Of a stretch of 64,000 bases of DNA, positions 1 to 12,897 are shown one piece after another. The number at the start of each line of letters is the position of its first letter. Position 1 is the stretch's first letter. The DNA is taken from NCBI GenBank assembly GCA_035582835.1, contig JAYKAV010000112.1:2611304-2675303 (forward strand), written 5' to 3'. A program made the position numbers and the translations under genes. The notes beneath the pieces are model-generated. The model was not told the DNA's origin, made no database searches, and worked only from the letters and a program-made list of their open reading frames with translations. Source of the stretch: Phoebastria nigripes (Eukaryota > Chordata > Aves > Procellariiformes > Diomedeidae).

Positions 1-3000
1 TTTTTAATGAAATCCTTCCTTGGGGCATTAATTTTTCACGTGCATTCCCAAGGTAATTGGATGTATTTGATCACTGCCTGCGTACCTGTGCCCCTGCCTC
101 CCAAATGTTGTCTGAACCTTTTGGTCAATTTCAAAAAAATCAAATCTGATTAAAAATTCCCAAAAGCTCCATGGAAGCAGGTGGCCAAGGGAGACCCCCT
201 GAGGTCCTTCCTGAAGAATAGCAGCAGGTGGCAGGGTGGGGGACGAGCCACCCTGTGTTCAACTTCAGGGGATTCCTTTGTGGGAGCANCATGATGCCGA
301 CCTGCTGCACCTCGCACCTTCTCAGGCATCTCCTTGACCAGAAAAGATTGTGGTAATAAGGAAATACGAAACACCAGAGTAGGAAAGAGTTATAAGTGGC
401 AGCACCAAAGGCTGCTTTTCTTTCTTTCTTACCTGGACTATGTTTATCTCTAGCTGTAACCATTTGTTTCCAATCCCTTGGTTCTTTAAATAAGGCTGCC
501 TAAATGTATTACTGTCATTTTTGCTATTATTACTTCATTTAATTTTTTTTTTGTGATGTGAGTTGCTCGGATAGCTCTAGCCACTATACAGCTGCTTAAT
601 TTTAAGTAAAAATGTACCTTAAATAGTTTCTCTTTTCTCTTTTGGGGCTTATGAGTTTCTTCTAAATTATGAATGCTTCCAGCCTGTTTTTCATTTAAGA
701 TGTAATTCACTATCTGAATAACCTATCAATTTTCTGTCAGTTGTGTCATACGGGAGTTCTAAAGTCTCGCAAAGAGTTTATCCAAGGCTTAGTTTACCAA
801 GCTTCCTTGGCTCTCCTTATACAAAGGTCAATGATCAATGGAAAAATTCCTTGATGCTGGCTCCTACATTCAGACAGAATTATATATTTTTGGGCAAGGG
901 GAAATTTTTTACCCTGAATGATATGGCACATGTAAATCATGTTTTTAATAGGCTTAGAAACGCATGTGATTTTTCTTTAGGAACATGAAAATGTTTCTGC
1001 AGTGGAAGTATGCCAGGCTTACGTCACTTTTCAGGCAAGGGGATCCACAACATTTCAAATGAGAATTTCTGAAGAGAAGCCTTGGCAGAGGGGTCCCAGG
1101 TATGGGTGTGTTATTGTCTCTCCTCTGTAAAGAGAAAAGGAAAGATTTAGGAAGGTAACAGAATCCAGGAGTATCCGCAAGATGGAGTGCCAATGCAGTC
1201 ATTTCATGGCAGGGCAAGGGACTGTCCTCCCTGTGCACACGGGCTTGTATCTCATGCTGGATGCTACTGAGAGGAAATGCCCCAACTGAATGAAGCCAAA
1301 GCTGAATTTTCCTCACAAATGTGCTTCTCCTAAATCTCCTGTGCTTAACTGTGCAACTACTTCCTAGTAAAATGCAGTAGTTAAGGAGAATAATTTGATT
1401 TATATCTGTCCTACTTCCTAGTCAAATACACAATTCATTATTCGAATATCCCCTGCTCAATATGAGGTATAACTGGGAAGGAAGAAATGCTGACTAAATG
1501 GCTCCACAATTGCATCCATTCCTTGTGGGCAGCTGGTGGCAATGAACTGTTATTAATTTTATTATGTATTTTGTAGTTGCCAGAAGCAAGTTGGACGCAA
1601 AGCTCTAAATAACAAGGTATATAGAATAAAAGTGGCTTCCCTGTTGTTGGCTGCGTCTTCTCAGTAAAGGCTCTTTTTCTTCCTCTCCCCTCTTAATCTG
1701 TGTTAACAGCCAGTGAATATTCCTGTCGTTCTCAGGATGCCAAAACAGTCCCAACTTTGGAATCCTCTCCCATGATCCCACACAGCTGGGCCACCAAGAC
1801 GAAACATTAAGTGTTGCAGGAGAGGCAACCTACTGCTCCTCCTTTCTGTTCTTGCTTTCCTCTCATAAAATCCACAGTCTTTTCAGTGCTCTTTTTTATT
1901 ATCAAGAGCAAGAAGTACATACTGCGGAGACAATCTCTACAGTACTAAAGTATTCTGTGAAAAGCCTTCAGTGATTTCATGCCTGTGATGAATGGCCTTT
2001 TAATGCGTTATTGGGTCTTCAGAGATATTTAGGATACCCCGTTGGCCCCTGAAGAGAAAAGGTGACAGTAAATGCCAATTTTCTTCTGGTTTTATTTCAT
2101 ACCCAATGGACTATGAACTGGACTGGAGTCAATGAAGCATGCTGGAGTATTGTACAAATGAAGCTGCCTATGCAGAAATAGGACATGTACAACTTCCTTT
2201 TCCTAACAAATTTGTAAGCTAAAAACTTTTGGGTTTGTAATGTGTTTGTGTGGATCAAATGATCCATTGAAATGAAAAGGAGGAAGATAGATAGCCAATT
2301 TATTCAATAATAGTTTGGAAGCACAGGTTGGTACTTGGATTTGAAAGCTGGTGTATTAGTCCAGAGTCACAGAACTGAAGACATTAACAGGTGTCCAGTA
2401 TGATACCAAACTCCTACAAAGCACATAGGATTGAATCTATTTTTTTTTCTCTATTTTTCTCATGATTGTAAATGGTTACAGACACACAAAGACACTCAGT
2501 TAATCACATTCCTTTATTCTCTTGTGCATTAAACTCTTTGTGAGTGAACGTATACAAGCAAGAAGGACTCTGAGCCAATGTTTTGACAGCTTCATCACTG
2601 TTTCAATGGAATGAAGATGCTGGAGTGAAATAATCATGGTACCCTCATCATATTTTGAAAACAGTTATTTTCCTTTTAAGTTTTGAGCATGAAAACATGT
2701 TGTTCAGACAAAAGCCCATAATCACCATCAACATCACAATTTCACCTTTTTTTGAAAAAACAGCAAGCAGCAAGAGAAAGAACTCCACATAAATTTAATA
2801 GTAGAGTCCAGCTATGTGTCTCACCATGGAACCTGGATTAACTCAGTTCGTCCTCCACCTCAGCAAACACTTTGGAGCTATGGCAAGTTTGATGGAAGAG
2901 ACGAAAGCTCCAAGTACAGCAGTACTTTTAGGCCAGCAACAGTGAAGGCTATTAACACGGCATCAGAAAGCACAACGGTTCTGCAACGAGACTACTGGGG

Positions 3001-6000
3001 GTGGTGGCGGAGGGGTGAGGGTAAAGCAACACCCTGCCCCATTCCTGGAAAACTGCTTGCGTTAAGGACCAGAAGGTTTAAGAGCAGACAGTTCATCTTT
3101 GTACAATGCTTCATGATTAAGACTGAAAAAGTAATTTTTCAACGAAAGGTGCACTTGATTAATTTAGCTCTTTTTCCTGTCACAGAATATCCAGAAACAG
3201 CTCACAATTACCTCTGATTTATTCACTGCTGGAATTCACATGGCATATCTTGTTGCAAGTCTTTTCAGACCTCTTTGGACTGATTCAATACGAAATTGAA
3301 ACCACTTTGGTTAGCTGAGACTAGTCCCAAATCATACAGGATTGCTGTTTTCCCCTGAGTGGATTAGCATGACTCATAATCAAGAGAAGAGTTTACAGAA
3401 AATCTTGAAGGAGTTCCATCTTTCAAAGAGCTGTGTAACAAATGCTGTCTCCTGAGATGCCTTCTTATCCCTCACGCTGCTTCCCCAAAGGGGCACTGCC
3501 CAATGCCTGTCAAAGAGACGTCTCTCTGTAGCCAGCATCTAGCAGCATCAGTCCCAAAAGGATCTTTGTCCCTCAGTGGAAAACACCTCTTTTTCAGGAA
3601 GTCCCCAGCTTCCTCTACACAGCAGACACCATGTAAGTATGCTTGTGCACTTGCAGACCAATTTTCCATTCTCTAATTGCAATGGGTATGCCCTAACTAG
3701 AGCATTCAGAGTGTTTCCAAGCTCCTAGGTTCAGGCTAGCCACGCAAAGTGAAGTGGTGTGAAATGAAATGGTCCTTGGTTGGGATGAATGGAAAATAGG
3801 ATTTGGGAGGGATGCTGCTGTATGCACCTGCAGCTAAGTCTAGGTGCACTCAGTAGGACTTCCTCATTACAAATCAGTGTTTAAGGATAGAATATGAAGC
3901 TTAATTTAGCCTGCCAAGGCATAGAAATTCCACTGAAAAATCAAAGTAAAGTTATGAAAGGAAAAAACATCTAATGCATTTTAAAGGTCATGTTTGATTA
4001 TCAAGTTCCTTCTGAGTGTGCAGTTTAAATTTAAATATTATCATGTGAGATGAAAAAATGAATTGGAGTGACAGTCCTGTGGTAGGAGGTATTGTCAGAA
4101 CATGAATGGCTCATCTAATTGTCTACTTGCCTGCATCATGGCTACAAAATCTGACAAAGTTAGAGCATAATTTTGAGAACTGTACCTATTCGTGCTTTTC
4201 AGATATTAGGAAACCTGGATTCTATCACCTCCGTTTGTGTTTTGGTACAACCATGGCCAGAAATTCCCATTTCTTTCCATTTGGAACTTGATTGAACTGA
4301 TGACAGCCTCTTGCCGTCTGTTCAGTGGATGAACGATCTCTACAGCACCAGCAATCACTTCTTCATGGAGGTACTTACTGCACTTGATCACATCATCTCC
4401 CAAACTACGCTTTAAAAAATAAATAAATTGAAATTCTTAATTCCCTTGCTGTGGGAAGCAGGCTTTCTAGATTTCTGGATTATTTTCAGTGCTCTTTCCT
4501 AAGCCCTCTCTAAACTCCTCCATTCTTCTTTGCCAAAAGGTAAACACCAAACTTTTTTAAATAATGAGACCATTTTTTCCTCGGTACCATAGGTAGAGAT
4601 AATACCACTTTTTCAGTCAGAAGGAATTTAGTTGAGTCAAGTTTTCCTTCTTTTTGAAAATCCATAGATTAAAAGTCATCAGTGCATCGAGGTTTAAATG
4701 CTGAAAAACCTGAGAAATTAATAAAAAAAAAAGAAGGTTGCTATAATTCTAAAACTGGGGTTCGAATTTACTAAAAGAAGAAAATGAAAAAGCAGCAAAT
4801 CTTGCGAGCTGATACTGATCCCAGCTTCTTAGACAGATTTTTAGGCAGCAAAGAACTGATATTTCTCATCTCACTCAATAAGTAAGCCTGCTTCCTCCAG
4901 AGGGACTCCTTTCTGTCCTAAGAAAAACTGTGTCAGTTCCCAAATGTTCTCCAAACATTTGACTCAAAAGGGTAAACTAAGGACAGAGATCTTGCTGTAA
5001 ATTACTTTTTTCTCTTTAGTGGATTTAAATGAGATGTTTATTATCGCCTTAACATTCTTGCAGTGGTTTAGTTCTGTATAAGAGCAAAGCCAGTAGTAAG
5101 TTAATTAAAAGAGCTATAATGTCTGAAAGAAGTCAGCAGGTTTCTATGGGTTGCTGATCAAAGGGAAAGGACTTCTTTTTTAATGGTGTTTTTTTCTTGG
5201 TCTTTTAGATACAGTATGTCTCTGTAATCACCTACAATGTTTGCCATGATGACAAAATTAGATAAAACCAATCTTCTGAAATAAAATAAGGTTGGAAATA
5301 GAATTCACAAAAAAAAAAAGCAAACCATCAACTTAAGAAAATCAGACCAGTAATTTATAAGAGCCACCACAGGTCAATCTAGAACCATAATATTCTGTAA
5401 TCACGCCACCTAAATGACCTAGGTTAAGAATGAGTAATGAAGGACAGAAATGATGTGGATCAGTAATGTTCTTTCACTTGAGTGGTAGTGATGTATTCAT
5501 GTAATAATGCCGTTCGAGTCAGTGAGATGAAGCTATGGCTATATAGTACTTGAAATGCAGGGAGTTGTGTGCCAATGATATCCCCCCATCAGTTGTCAAG
5601 CTTATGTGCACATAGATATTTTTAATGTCCAGATCAGTGAACTATTCGACTCTGACCATACACTTACTTTACTTTCACATAATTGCTTTTTGTTTCTGTC
5701 TTTAAAGAATGGTAGCATTGAATATGATCTGCATTCTGAAGGAAAATGAAGCAAAATTTTTATTCTTCTCCATAATGCCTTAGCAAACTTTTTTTAAAAT
5801 AGATATACTCTGGGAATATCTTTACACTCTGAAAGTTTCAGGTCACCTAACTGGCTTTCTCCTATGCTTTAAGCTACTCTTCCTGTTCAAGCGTGAATGG
5901 ATTTCTGAAGTAGGGGGATTTTTTGTGGGGCGGGGGGAAAGAGAAGGTTGTAATTTGTCATGCATATTAACAACGGACACAAAGAAGGGGGAGATACGGT

Positions 6001-8439
6001 TAACACAAAGACAAAAGAGAGATTTTCTTAGCTTCCTGTAATCTTTCCTGTGAATAAATTTATTGTCTTAAAAAAATACCATTAATGTGTATCCCGAGGT
6101 AAGCTATAGAAAGAAAAACCACAGACTTCTGAATTTTCATTTTCATCTCTTAAACATAGATACATCATCATTGTGTCTGTCTCACCTACAAACTATAGGA
6201 TACTATCCCTTTTACACAGGTGTTTTAGTAAACACCTAGGACATTTCTGACAAAGTACTTTTTGCTGTTTCAGGTGTAGTAAAACTTTTGTAGAGAGATC
6301 TTAATTTGAAAAATTTTCAGTGGGGAGATTCTGAGGTCAAACTGGGCTCAGAAAGAGAGAAAAGAAAACATTGTTTAAAATCAATGAATCTGACTTCTTT
6401 GATCTGAAAAAAGACATTTCAGCACAAGTCATGTTTTGAAAACACTCCAGATGTTTACCGGTTTTCTGATAAGAAATGAAGACAAATATGAAAGTCTGAA
6501 AGGTCAGAGCAAGAAAGAATTATCAGCCTCCATGCACTTTGTATTTTGGAGTCACTAACAGTTATAAATTGTTTTGCCGCTAAAACCCCTCAGTGATAAG
6601 CGTTTTTGATGTGACATACTGATTGGGCAGGAGAGCCAAAGGTGATAAATTTGACACAAATATTACACGAGTCTTCTGTATTTTCTGTAAAGAACCTGAG
6701 GCGATTTGGTTTCCAGGACAGTCATCTTCAAATGTGAACCTATTTTAAGTCAGAGTGTGAGAAACAGAACTTAGGCAGTAAGAAAATTTGTGAACAATTT
6801 TTCCCAGTAAATGTAGCCCTATGTTGCAGTGATAGAACCTGGCAAATTAGGCTGGTTTTTGCTAATCAATTCCATTTCCACAGATATCCACCAAATTATT
6901 TATGAATTATTTATGTAAAAACAATCGGCCCATGGTGTCTTCGCACACTGTTCACTTTATTTATTACTCGCACACTGAGATGGGCACTACATGATATAAA
7001 TGCCTCATTGACTCTACGTTGGGATACTTCTTAAAAAGCTAAAAAAAGTATGATTAACAATAAAAAGGAATACAAATTATGATTAGGGAACATATTCCCT
7101 TCCCTGCATGATTAACCTTGATGGCAAGAGAAAATGGGTTTCATACCAACAGCAAACCAAATACCTGTGCTGAAGATAATTTTAGAAAGCACTTGCAAAT
7201 AACAAATATTTAATCTGGAGGAAAGAAGAAGATCTTAAGAATTCATAAATATACTTAAGGTTGGTACTGGTGTCTTTAATGAGTTTAGATTGGTTAATTT
7301 ATTTCAGACTTTGCACTGATTAGGAACACTGACTGAAATAATACCTTGTGGCTAGAGCATGCTGGCTGAATAATAAGCCAGGCTCCTGCCATGAACGACA
7401 GAGTCTTAAGTATATCTTAAAGCCTTTGGCTGCATCAGGCAGAAAAACACATACAGAAATGGAGCTATTCTGGAGTAATTTATGAATACTGTGTTTTGAT
7501 CTACATAAAAGAGTGTTCACTGCAAGAGTACAAGAGGGCTGTCAGGAGAATCAGGCAGTGAGATAAGGAGAACNGCTAGGAGTAAGGCAGAACTCCAGCA
7601 AATGTTTGTGGGCTTTTAAATCACTGACTTTAAAAGTTTTACTTCCTCAACAGACGGCATACAGTAACAGTTTGTCCAGAAAGACCAAATTTTGTGAATT
7701 AACTGTAAGGGAAGGAGCTCTACTATGGCCAGTAANGGGTCTCAGGTAAAGGAAATAGTTCAGAGAAACTGGGTGAAGAAAGATACCTGCTTATGCTTCA
7801 GAAAATCAGCTGATATTTGTAAAATCTCTGGATATTTATCAGTTCTCTAGAATCGTATACATAGAATCATATACCCAGTAACCATCTAAAATCCTTCTCT
7901 TTCTAGTTGCTCACCTTCTGGGCGAGCATGGCTAATGCACGCACAGCTCTGCGGCTCAGAGTAATGTCATGTGAGTATCCCAGGTACAATAAAGACATAC
8001 CGCCTGGTCTTGAGATGCCTCAGAGGAGACAGAAAAGCAGTTACCCTGGGTCACGGATACTAGACTATCAAGATGAATGGGGTATTTCTGTGAAATAGTA
8101 AAATTCCTGCTAAAGAACTAAGTTTTGAAAAATGCCTATGTGTTTTTGAGATTAGAAATGAGCCTTACAACTTCATTTATTTGAAGAATTGCAAAGCCAT
8201 TAAAAGTGGCACTATTGAAAAAAGGGATACGGAACTTTCCATCCAAAGCTGTTGAATTCTTCCCCTCTGCATGCGAGCAACTAACTCTCCTCTATAGCTA
8301 AGAGAGGTGGCATTTTGCTATCATATCTTATGCCAGTAGTGGGAACATAGCCAGGGGCAACATGGAAAATAGTTGCCTAATTTAAAGTTCCCAATAGCTA
8401 ATAATAAATAAGTGTTCCATATATTATACCAATGTACTT
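1..8439. other. Unique AT-rich non-coding DNA, no gene seen
   Basis: No reading frame in this stretch looks like a conserved protein. The longest frames, around 140-463 (minus), 954-1316 (minus) and 2816-3217 (plus), are low-complexity translations with no recognisable motif, and no splice-flanked exon stood out. I saw no CR1 terminal repeat, LTR or RNA gene. The segment at about 6,880-7,060 is AT-rich with TTATTTAT and TAAT cores and holds a perfect 11-bp direct duplication at 6,894-6,915. It could be a regulatory element, but only comparative alignment could show that. Isolated single N bases occur at 289, 7574 and 7736. Confidence 0.6.
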
Positions 8440-8875
8440 CCTGGAAAACTCGCAGAGGCGATCAGCTCCGGTGCAGGCATGTCCCGCAGCGGAGCGGTGG
8501 ATCGCAGCGTACAGGGGGGTTTCCTGAGCCAGGGAACCCACAGGGGAGCGCAGAGACCCGCCGGGAGCTGGCAGCTCTCACAAGGGCGGCTGACAAGGCG
8601 TGGGCAGGGCCAGGAGTAACGGCGGCCACCCCCCACTCCCACTGAACGCAGGCCCAGGGAGCGCTAGCGACCAGGAGCGCTGNCAACAGGACGGGCAAAC
8701 AGGGCGTGGTGCGTCAGCCAGGGCGTGGCGCGGCAGTTCACGCGGGAGGGTGCACAGGGAGGCGCCTCTTCGAAGGAGGGGCATTCCACGGGCCGAGTGG
8801 GGGACTCGGCATACACATAACCCAGCAACTGGGCACAGGTCAAGGGCACTCATCCTACCTGACCCTCAAGGCAGA
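8440..8875 (+). promoter_or_regulatory. CR1 5' leader / internal promoter region
   Basis: This GC- and CpG-rich stretch lies between the element's left edge and the first credible ORF1 start. The frame that later encodes ORF1 is open here back to about 8600, but only from a GTG, so I treat it as untranslated. In CR1 elements the 5' UTR carries the internal promoter; I see no TATA box. One ambiguous base lies at 8683. The retained leader is the sign that this copy escaped the usual 5' truncation. Confidence 0.6.
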
Positions 8876-9964
8876 ATGGTGGGCACTCATCTGAGAGCAA
8901 AGGTCACGGCTCCGGCTGGGGGGTCTGCACCATCTACCCCAGCGGAGGCCGATGCCTCCACCCAGATGGAGCTGCTGAAGGGAGAGGCTGCGGTGCAGAC
9001 CTCAGACTGCCTACAACTTTCTCCTGGGGCAGGGACAGGCGGCAGACCTGCCTGCAAAAGGTGTGCCCAGGGGCAGGACCTCCTGCAGCAGGTGGCTGAG
9101 CTGCAGGAGGCGGTGAGAAGGCTGCAGAACATCAGGGAGGCTGAGAAGGAGTTAGATAGCTCGTTCCAAGCGCAGTCTGCAGTGGACCCACAGCCCATGG
9201 CCAAACAGCCAAAAACTCCCCCACCCGCACACACAGAAGGGAGAGGGGCCAATAATGCAGAGGAATGGACGGTTGCAACGGCAAGGACCAGCAGGAGGAA
9301 GAGACTTCTCCCAAAGCCTGAGGTGCCCTTGCAGAACCGCTTCACCGCTCTGCAGGCTGAGGAGGAAAGAGCCACCACACCAGGAGAGGCGCTGGAGCTG
9401 AGTAAGGCAGCCCAATCTGCTCCCCGTATAACAACCAGCGCAACTAAGAAAAGGCGACGGGTGATAGTAGTAGGTGACTCTCTTCCGAGAGGTACGGAGG
9501 CACCCATTTGCCGACCGGACGCACTCTCTAGAGAGGCGTGCTGCTTACNGGGGGCTCGCATCAGGGATGTCACCGAGAGCCTACCAAGCCTCGTACAGTC
9601 CACTGACTATTATCCGCTGCTGCTGTTTCATGTGGGCACCAGTGATACAGCCAGGAGCAGTCTGAAGACTATCAAGAAGGATTACAGAGCCCTGGGAGCG
9701 ACGGTAAGGGACTCTGGAGCACAGGTAGTTTTTTCATCAATCCTGCCAGTCAAAGGGAAGGCGTTTGAAAGGGCCAGTCACATCTGGCGAGTCAACAAAT
9801 GGTTATGGGACAGGGGTAACAGCCAGGGGTTTAGCTAGTTAGACCATGGGACTCGCTTTGAGAAGCCTGGTCTACTAGGGGCTGACGGGGTCCATCTGTC
9901 AGAGAAGGGGAAGAGCATCTTTGGTGATAGGCTTGCCAAGCTGGTGAAGAGGGCTTTAAACTAA
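8876..9964 (+). pseudogene. CR1 ORF1 (coiled coil plus SGNH/GDSL esterase-like protein), nonsense-truncated
   Basis: The product would be the CR1 ORF1 protein, thought to bind element RNA and, in this clade, to carry a GDSL/SGNH-type esterase domain. I chose the ATG at 8876 because it has A at -3 and G at +4, while the same frame upstream opens only with GTG. A CxxC pair followed by a Leu/Gln/Glu-rich coiled-coil segment lies at about residues 60-95, and a basic linker leads to the esterase. The GDS nucleophile block is at 9473-9481 (residues 200-202). The oxyanion block reads GTSD, with Ser in place of the usual Asn at residue 256 (9641-9643). A TAG at 9836-9838 ends the protein after 320 codons. 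The same frame then stays open for 41 codons to TAA at 9962, and that lost tail contains the DGVH Asp/His block. The domain therefore lacks two of its four signature blocks. One ambiguous codon lies at 9549. Confidence 0.92.
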
Positions 9965-9966
9965 AG

Positions 9967-12897
9967 TTGCCAGGGGAGGGGAACCTCAATCCATCCCACT
10001 CCTACCAGTTTGATGCCAGGGCCAGCAATAGATGCCCAGAGCCTGGAGAAGGATCGCAGGTCAGCAGGAGAGCGCCTGAAGAGCAGCACAAAGGAACTCC
10101 AGCCAGTAAGTCAGCTTCATCGGGGGCACAGCTTAAATGCCTCTATGCAAACACATGTAGCATGGGGAATAAACAAGAGGAGTTAGAGACGTGTGCACGC
10201 CTGCAGGGCTACGACCTTATTGGCATCACAGAGAGGTGGTGGGATGGCTCCTATGACTGGAGTGTTGGGATGGAGGGATACGTCTCTTTAGGAAGGACAG
10301 GCAGGGGAGATGAGGAGGGGGTGTCACCCTCTATGTCAATGACCAGCTGGAGTGCATGGAGCTCTGCCTGGGGATGGATGAGGAGCCGACCGAGAGCTTA
10401 TGGGTTAGGATTAAAGGGAAGGCAGGGACAAGTGACATTACGGTGGGGGTCTGCTACAGGCCACCCGACCAGGAAGACCAAGCAGATAAGGTCCTCTACA
10501 GACAGATAGGAGCAGCCTCATGATCACAAGCCCTGGTCCTCATGGGGGACTTCAACCACCCTGATATCTGTTGGAGGGAAAACATGGCAGGGCATAAGCA
10601 ATCCGGGAGGTTCCTGGAATGTGTCGATGATAACTTCCTTCTCCAAGTGGTAGAGGAGCCAACGAGGAGAGGTGCTATGCTGGACCTTGTTCTCACCAAC
10701 AAGGAGGGGCTGGTGGGGAATGTGAAGCTCAAGGGCAGCCTTGGCTGCAGTGACCATGAAATGGTGGAGTTCAAGATCCTTAGGGCACCAAGGAGGGTGC
10801 ACAGCAAGCTCACTACCCTGGCCTTCAGGAGAGCAGCCTTTGGCCTCCTCAGGGATCGGCTTGGTAGAGTGCCATGGGACAAAGCCCTGGAGGGAAGAGG
10901 GGCCCAAGAAAGCTGGTTAATATTCAGGGATCACCTCCTCCAAGCTCAGGAGTGATGCATCCCAACAAAGAGGAAATCGGGCAACACCAGGAAGCCAGCG
11001 TGGATCAACAAGGAGCTCCTGGACAAACTCAAACACAAAAAGGAAGCCTACAGAGGGTGGAAGCAAGGACAGGTAGCCTGGGAGGAATACAGAGAAATTG
11101 TCTGAGCAGCCAGGGGTCAGGTTAGGAAAGCTAAAGCCCTGATGATACAATTAAATCTGGCCAGGGACATCAAGGGCAACAAGAAAAGATTCTATAGGTA
11201 CGTTGGGGATAAAAGGAAGACAAGGGAAAATGTGGGCCCTCTCCGGAAGGAAATGTGAGACCTGGTTACCCAGGATACGGAGGAGGCAGAGGTACTCAAT
11301 GACTTTTTTGCCTCGGTCTTCACCAGCAAGTGCTCGAGCCTCACCGCCCAAGCCACAGAAGGCAAAGGCGGGGACTGGGAGAATGAAGAGCCACCCACTG
11401 TAGGAAAAGATCAGGTTCGAGACCATCTAAGGANCCTGAAGGTGCACAAGTCCATGGGACCCAATGAGATCCATCCACGGGTCCTGAAGGAACTGGCAGA
11501 TGTAGTTGCTAAGCCACTATCCATCATATTCGAGAAGTCGTGGCAGCCCAGTGAAGTTCCCACTGACTGGAAAAGGGGAAACATAACCCCCATTTTAAAA
11601 AGGGGGAAAAGGAAGACCCGGGGAACTACAGGCCAGTCAGTCTCACCTCTGTGCCTGGGAAGATCATGGAACAGATCCTCCTGGAAGCTATGCTAAGGCA
11701 CATGGAGGACAGGGAGGTAATTCAAGACAGCCAGCATGGCTTCACCAAGGGCAAGTCCTGCCTAACTAACCTAGTGGCCTTCTACAATGGAGTGACTACA
11801 TCAGTGGACATGGGAAGGGCTACAGATGTCATCCGTCTGGACCTCTGTAAGGCCTTTGACACGGTCCCCCACAACATCCTTCTCTCTAAACTGGAGAGGT
11901 ATGGATTTGATGGGTGGACTGTCCAGTGGGTGAGGAATTGTTTGGGTGGTTGCATCCAGAGGGTAGTGGTCAACGGCTCAATGTCCAGATGGAGGTCGGT
12001 GATAAGTGGCATCCCGCAGGGGTCCGTATTGGGACCACTACTGTTTAATATCTTCATCAATGACATAGACGGTGGGAGCGAGTGCACCCTCAGCAAGTTT
12101 GCAGATGAAACCAAGCTGAGTGGTGTGGTCGACACGCCTGAGGGACGGGATGCCATCCAGAGGGACCTGGACAAGCTCGAGAAGTGGGCCCGTGTGAACC
12201 TCATGAGGTTCAACAAGGCCAAGTGCAAGGTCCTGCACCTGGGTCAGGGCAATCCCCGGTATCAATACAGGCTGGGCGTTGAAAGGATTGAGAGCAGCCC
12301 TGCCGAGAAGGACTTGGGGATACTGGTGGATGAAAAGCTGGACATGAGCCGGCAACGTGCGCTCGCAGCCCAGGCGGCCAACCATATCCTGGGATGCATC
12401 AAAAGAAGTGTGGCCAGCAGGTTGAGGGAGGTGATTCTGCCCCTCTACTCTGCTTTCGTGAGACCCCACCTGGAGTCCTGCATCCAGCTCTGGAGCCCTC
12501 AGCATAAGAAAGACATGGACCTGTTGGAGCGTGTCCAGAGGAGGGCCACAAAAATGATCAGGGGGATGGAACGCCTCTCCTATGAAGAAAGGCTGAGTGA
12601 GTTGGCGTTGTTCAGCCTGGAGAAGAGAAGGTTTTGGGGACACCTTATTGCAGCCTATCAGTATTTAAAAGGGGCTTATAAGAAAGATGGCAGCAAACTT
12701 TTTAGCAGGGCCTGTTGCGACAGGACAAGGGGGAATGGTTTTAAACTAAAAGAGGGTAGATTTAGATTAGATATAAGGATATTTTTACACTGAGGGTGGT
12801 GAAACCCTGGAACAGGTTGCCCAGAGAGGTGGTAGATGCCCCATCCCTGGAAACATTCAAGGTCAGGTTGGACGGGGCTCTGAGCAACCTGATCTAG
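9967..12897 (+). pseudogene. CR1 ORF2 (AP endonuclease plus reverse transcriptase), frameshifted and nonsense-mutated
   Basis: ORF2 encodes the polyprotein that nicks the target and copies element RNA. The endonuclease lies at about 10,130-10,800: the catalytic-Glu motif ITERWWD near 10,220, GDFN near 10,544 and SDHEMVEF near 10,750. The reverse transcriptase follows: the linker ending [11 protein letters not shown] (near 11,457), GFTKGKSC (near 11,740), the first catalytic Asp at 11,840-11,842 in [27 protein letters not shown] (near 12,008), and FADE at 12,098-12,109 where FADD is usual. The frame moves by a net -1 near 10,282, between 11,596 and 11,612 in a purine run, and near 12,778. Five in-frame stops at 10311, 10521, 10953, 11103 and 11256 are all TGA. 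The natural stop is TAG at 12,895-12,897. The frame starts directly after ORF1's TAA, and its first codons lack an ATG. No functional enzyme could be made. Confidence 0.94.

Noticed and set aside
7850..7880. TAGAATCGTATACATAGAATC as a possible CR1 terminus
   Set aside because: The spacing is not octameric and no CR1 3' UTR blocks lie on either side.
8600..8875. N-terminal extension of ORF1 back to 8600
   Set aside because: The frame is open but starts only with GTG and crosses an ambiguous base. The ATG at 8876 has a strong context, so the upstream part is treated as 5' UTR.
8887..9603. 238-codon frame on the minus strand opposite ORF1
   Set aside because: It is the shadow of a GC-rich coding strand. 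The sense frame carries the esterase motifs, and the antisense translation has none.
12038..12643. 201-codon frame on the minus strand opposite the reverse transcriptase
   Set aside because: It is an antisense shadow of ORF2 with no motif of its own.
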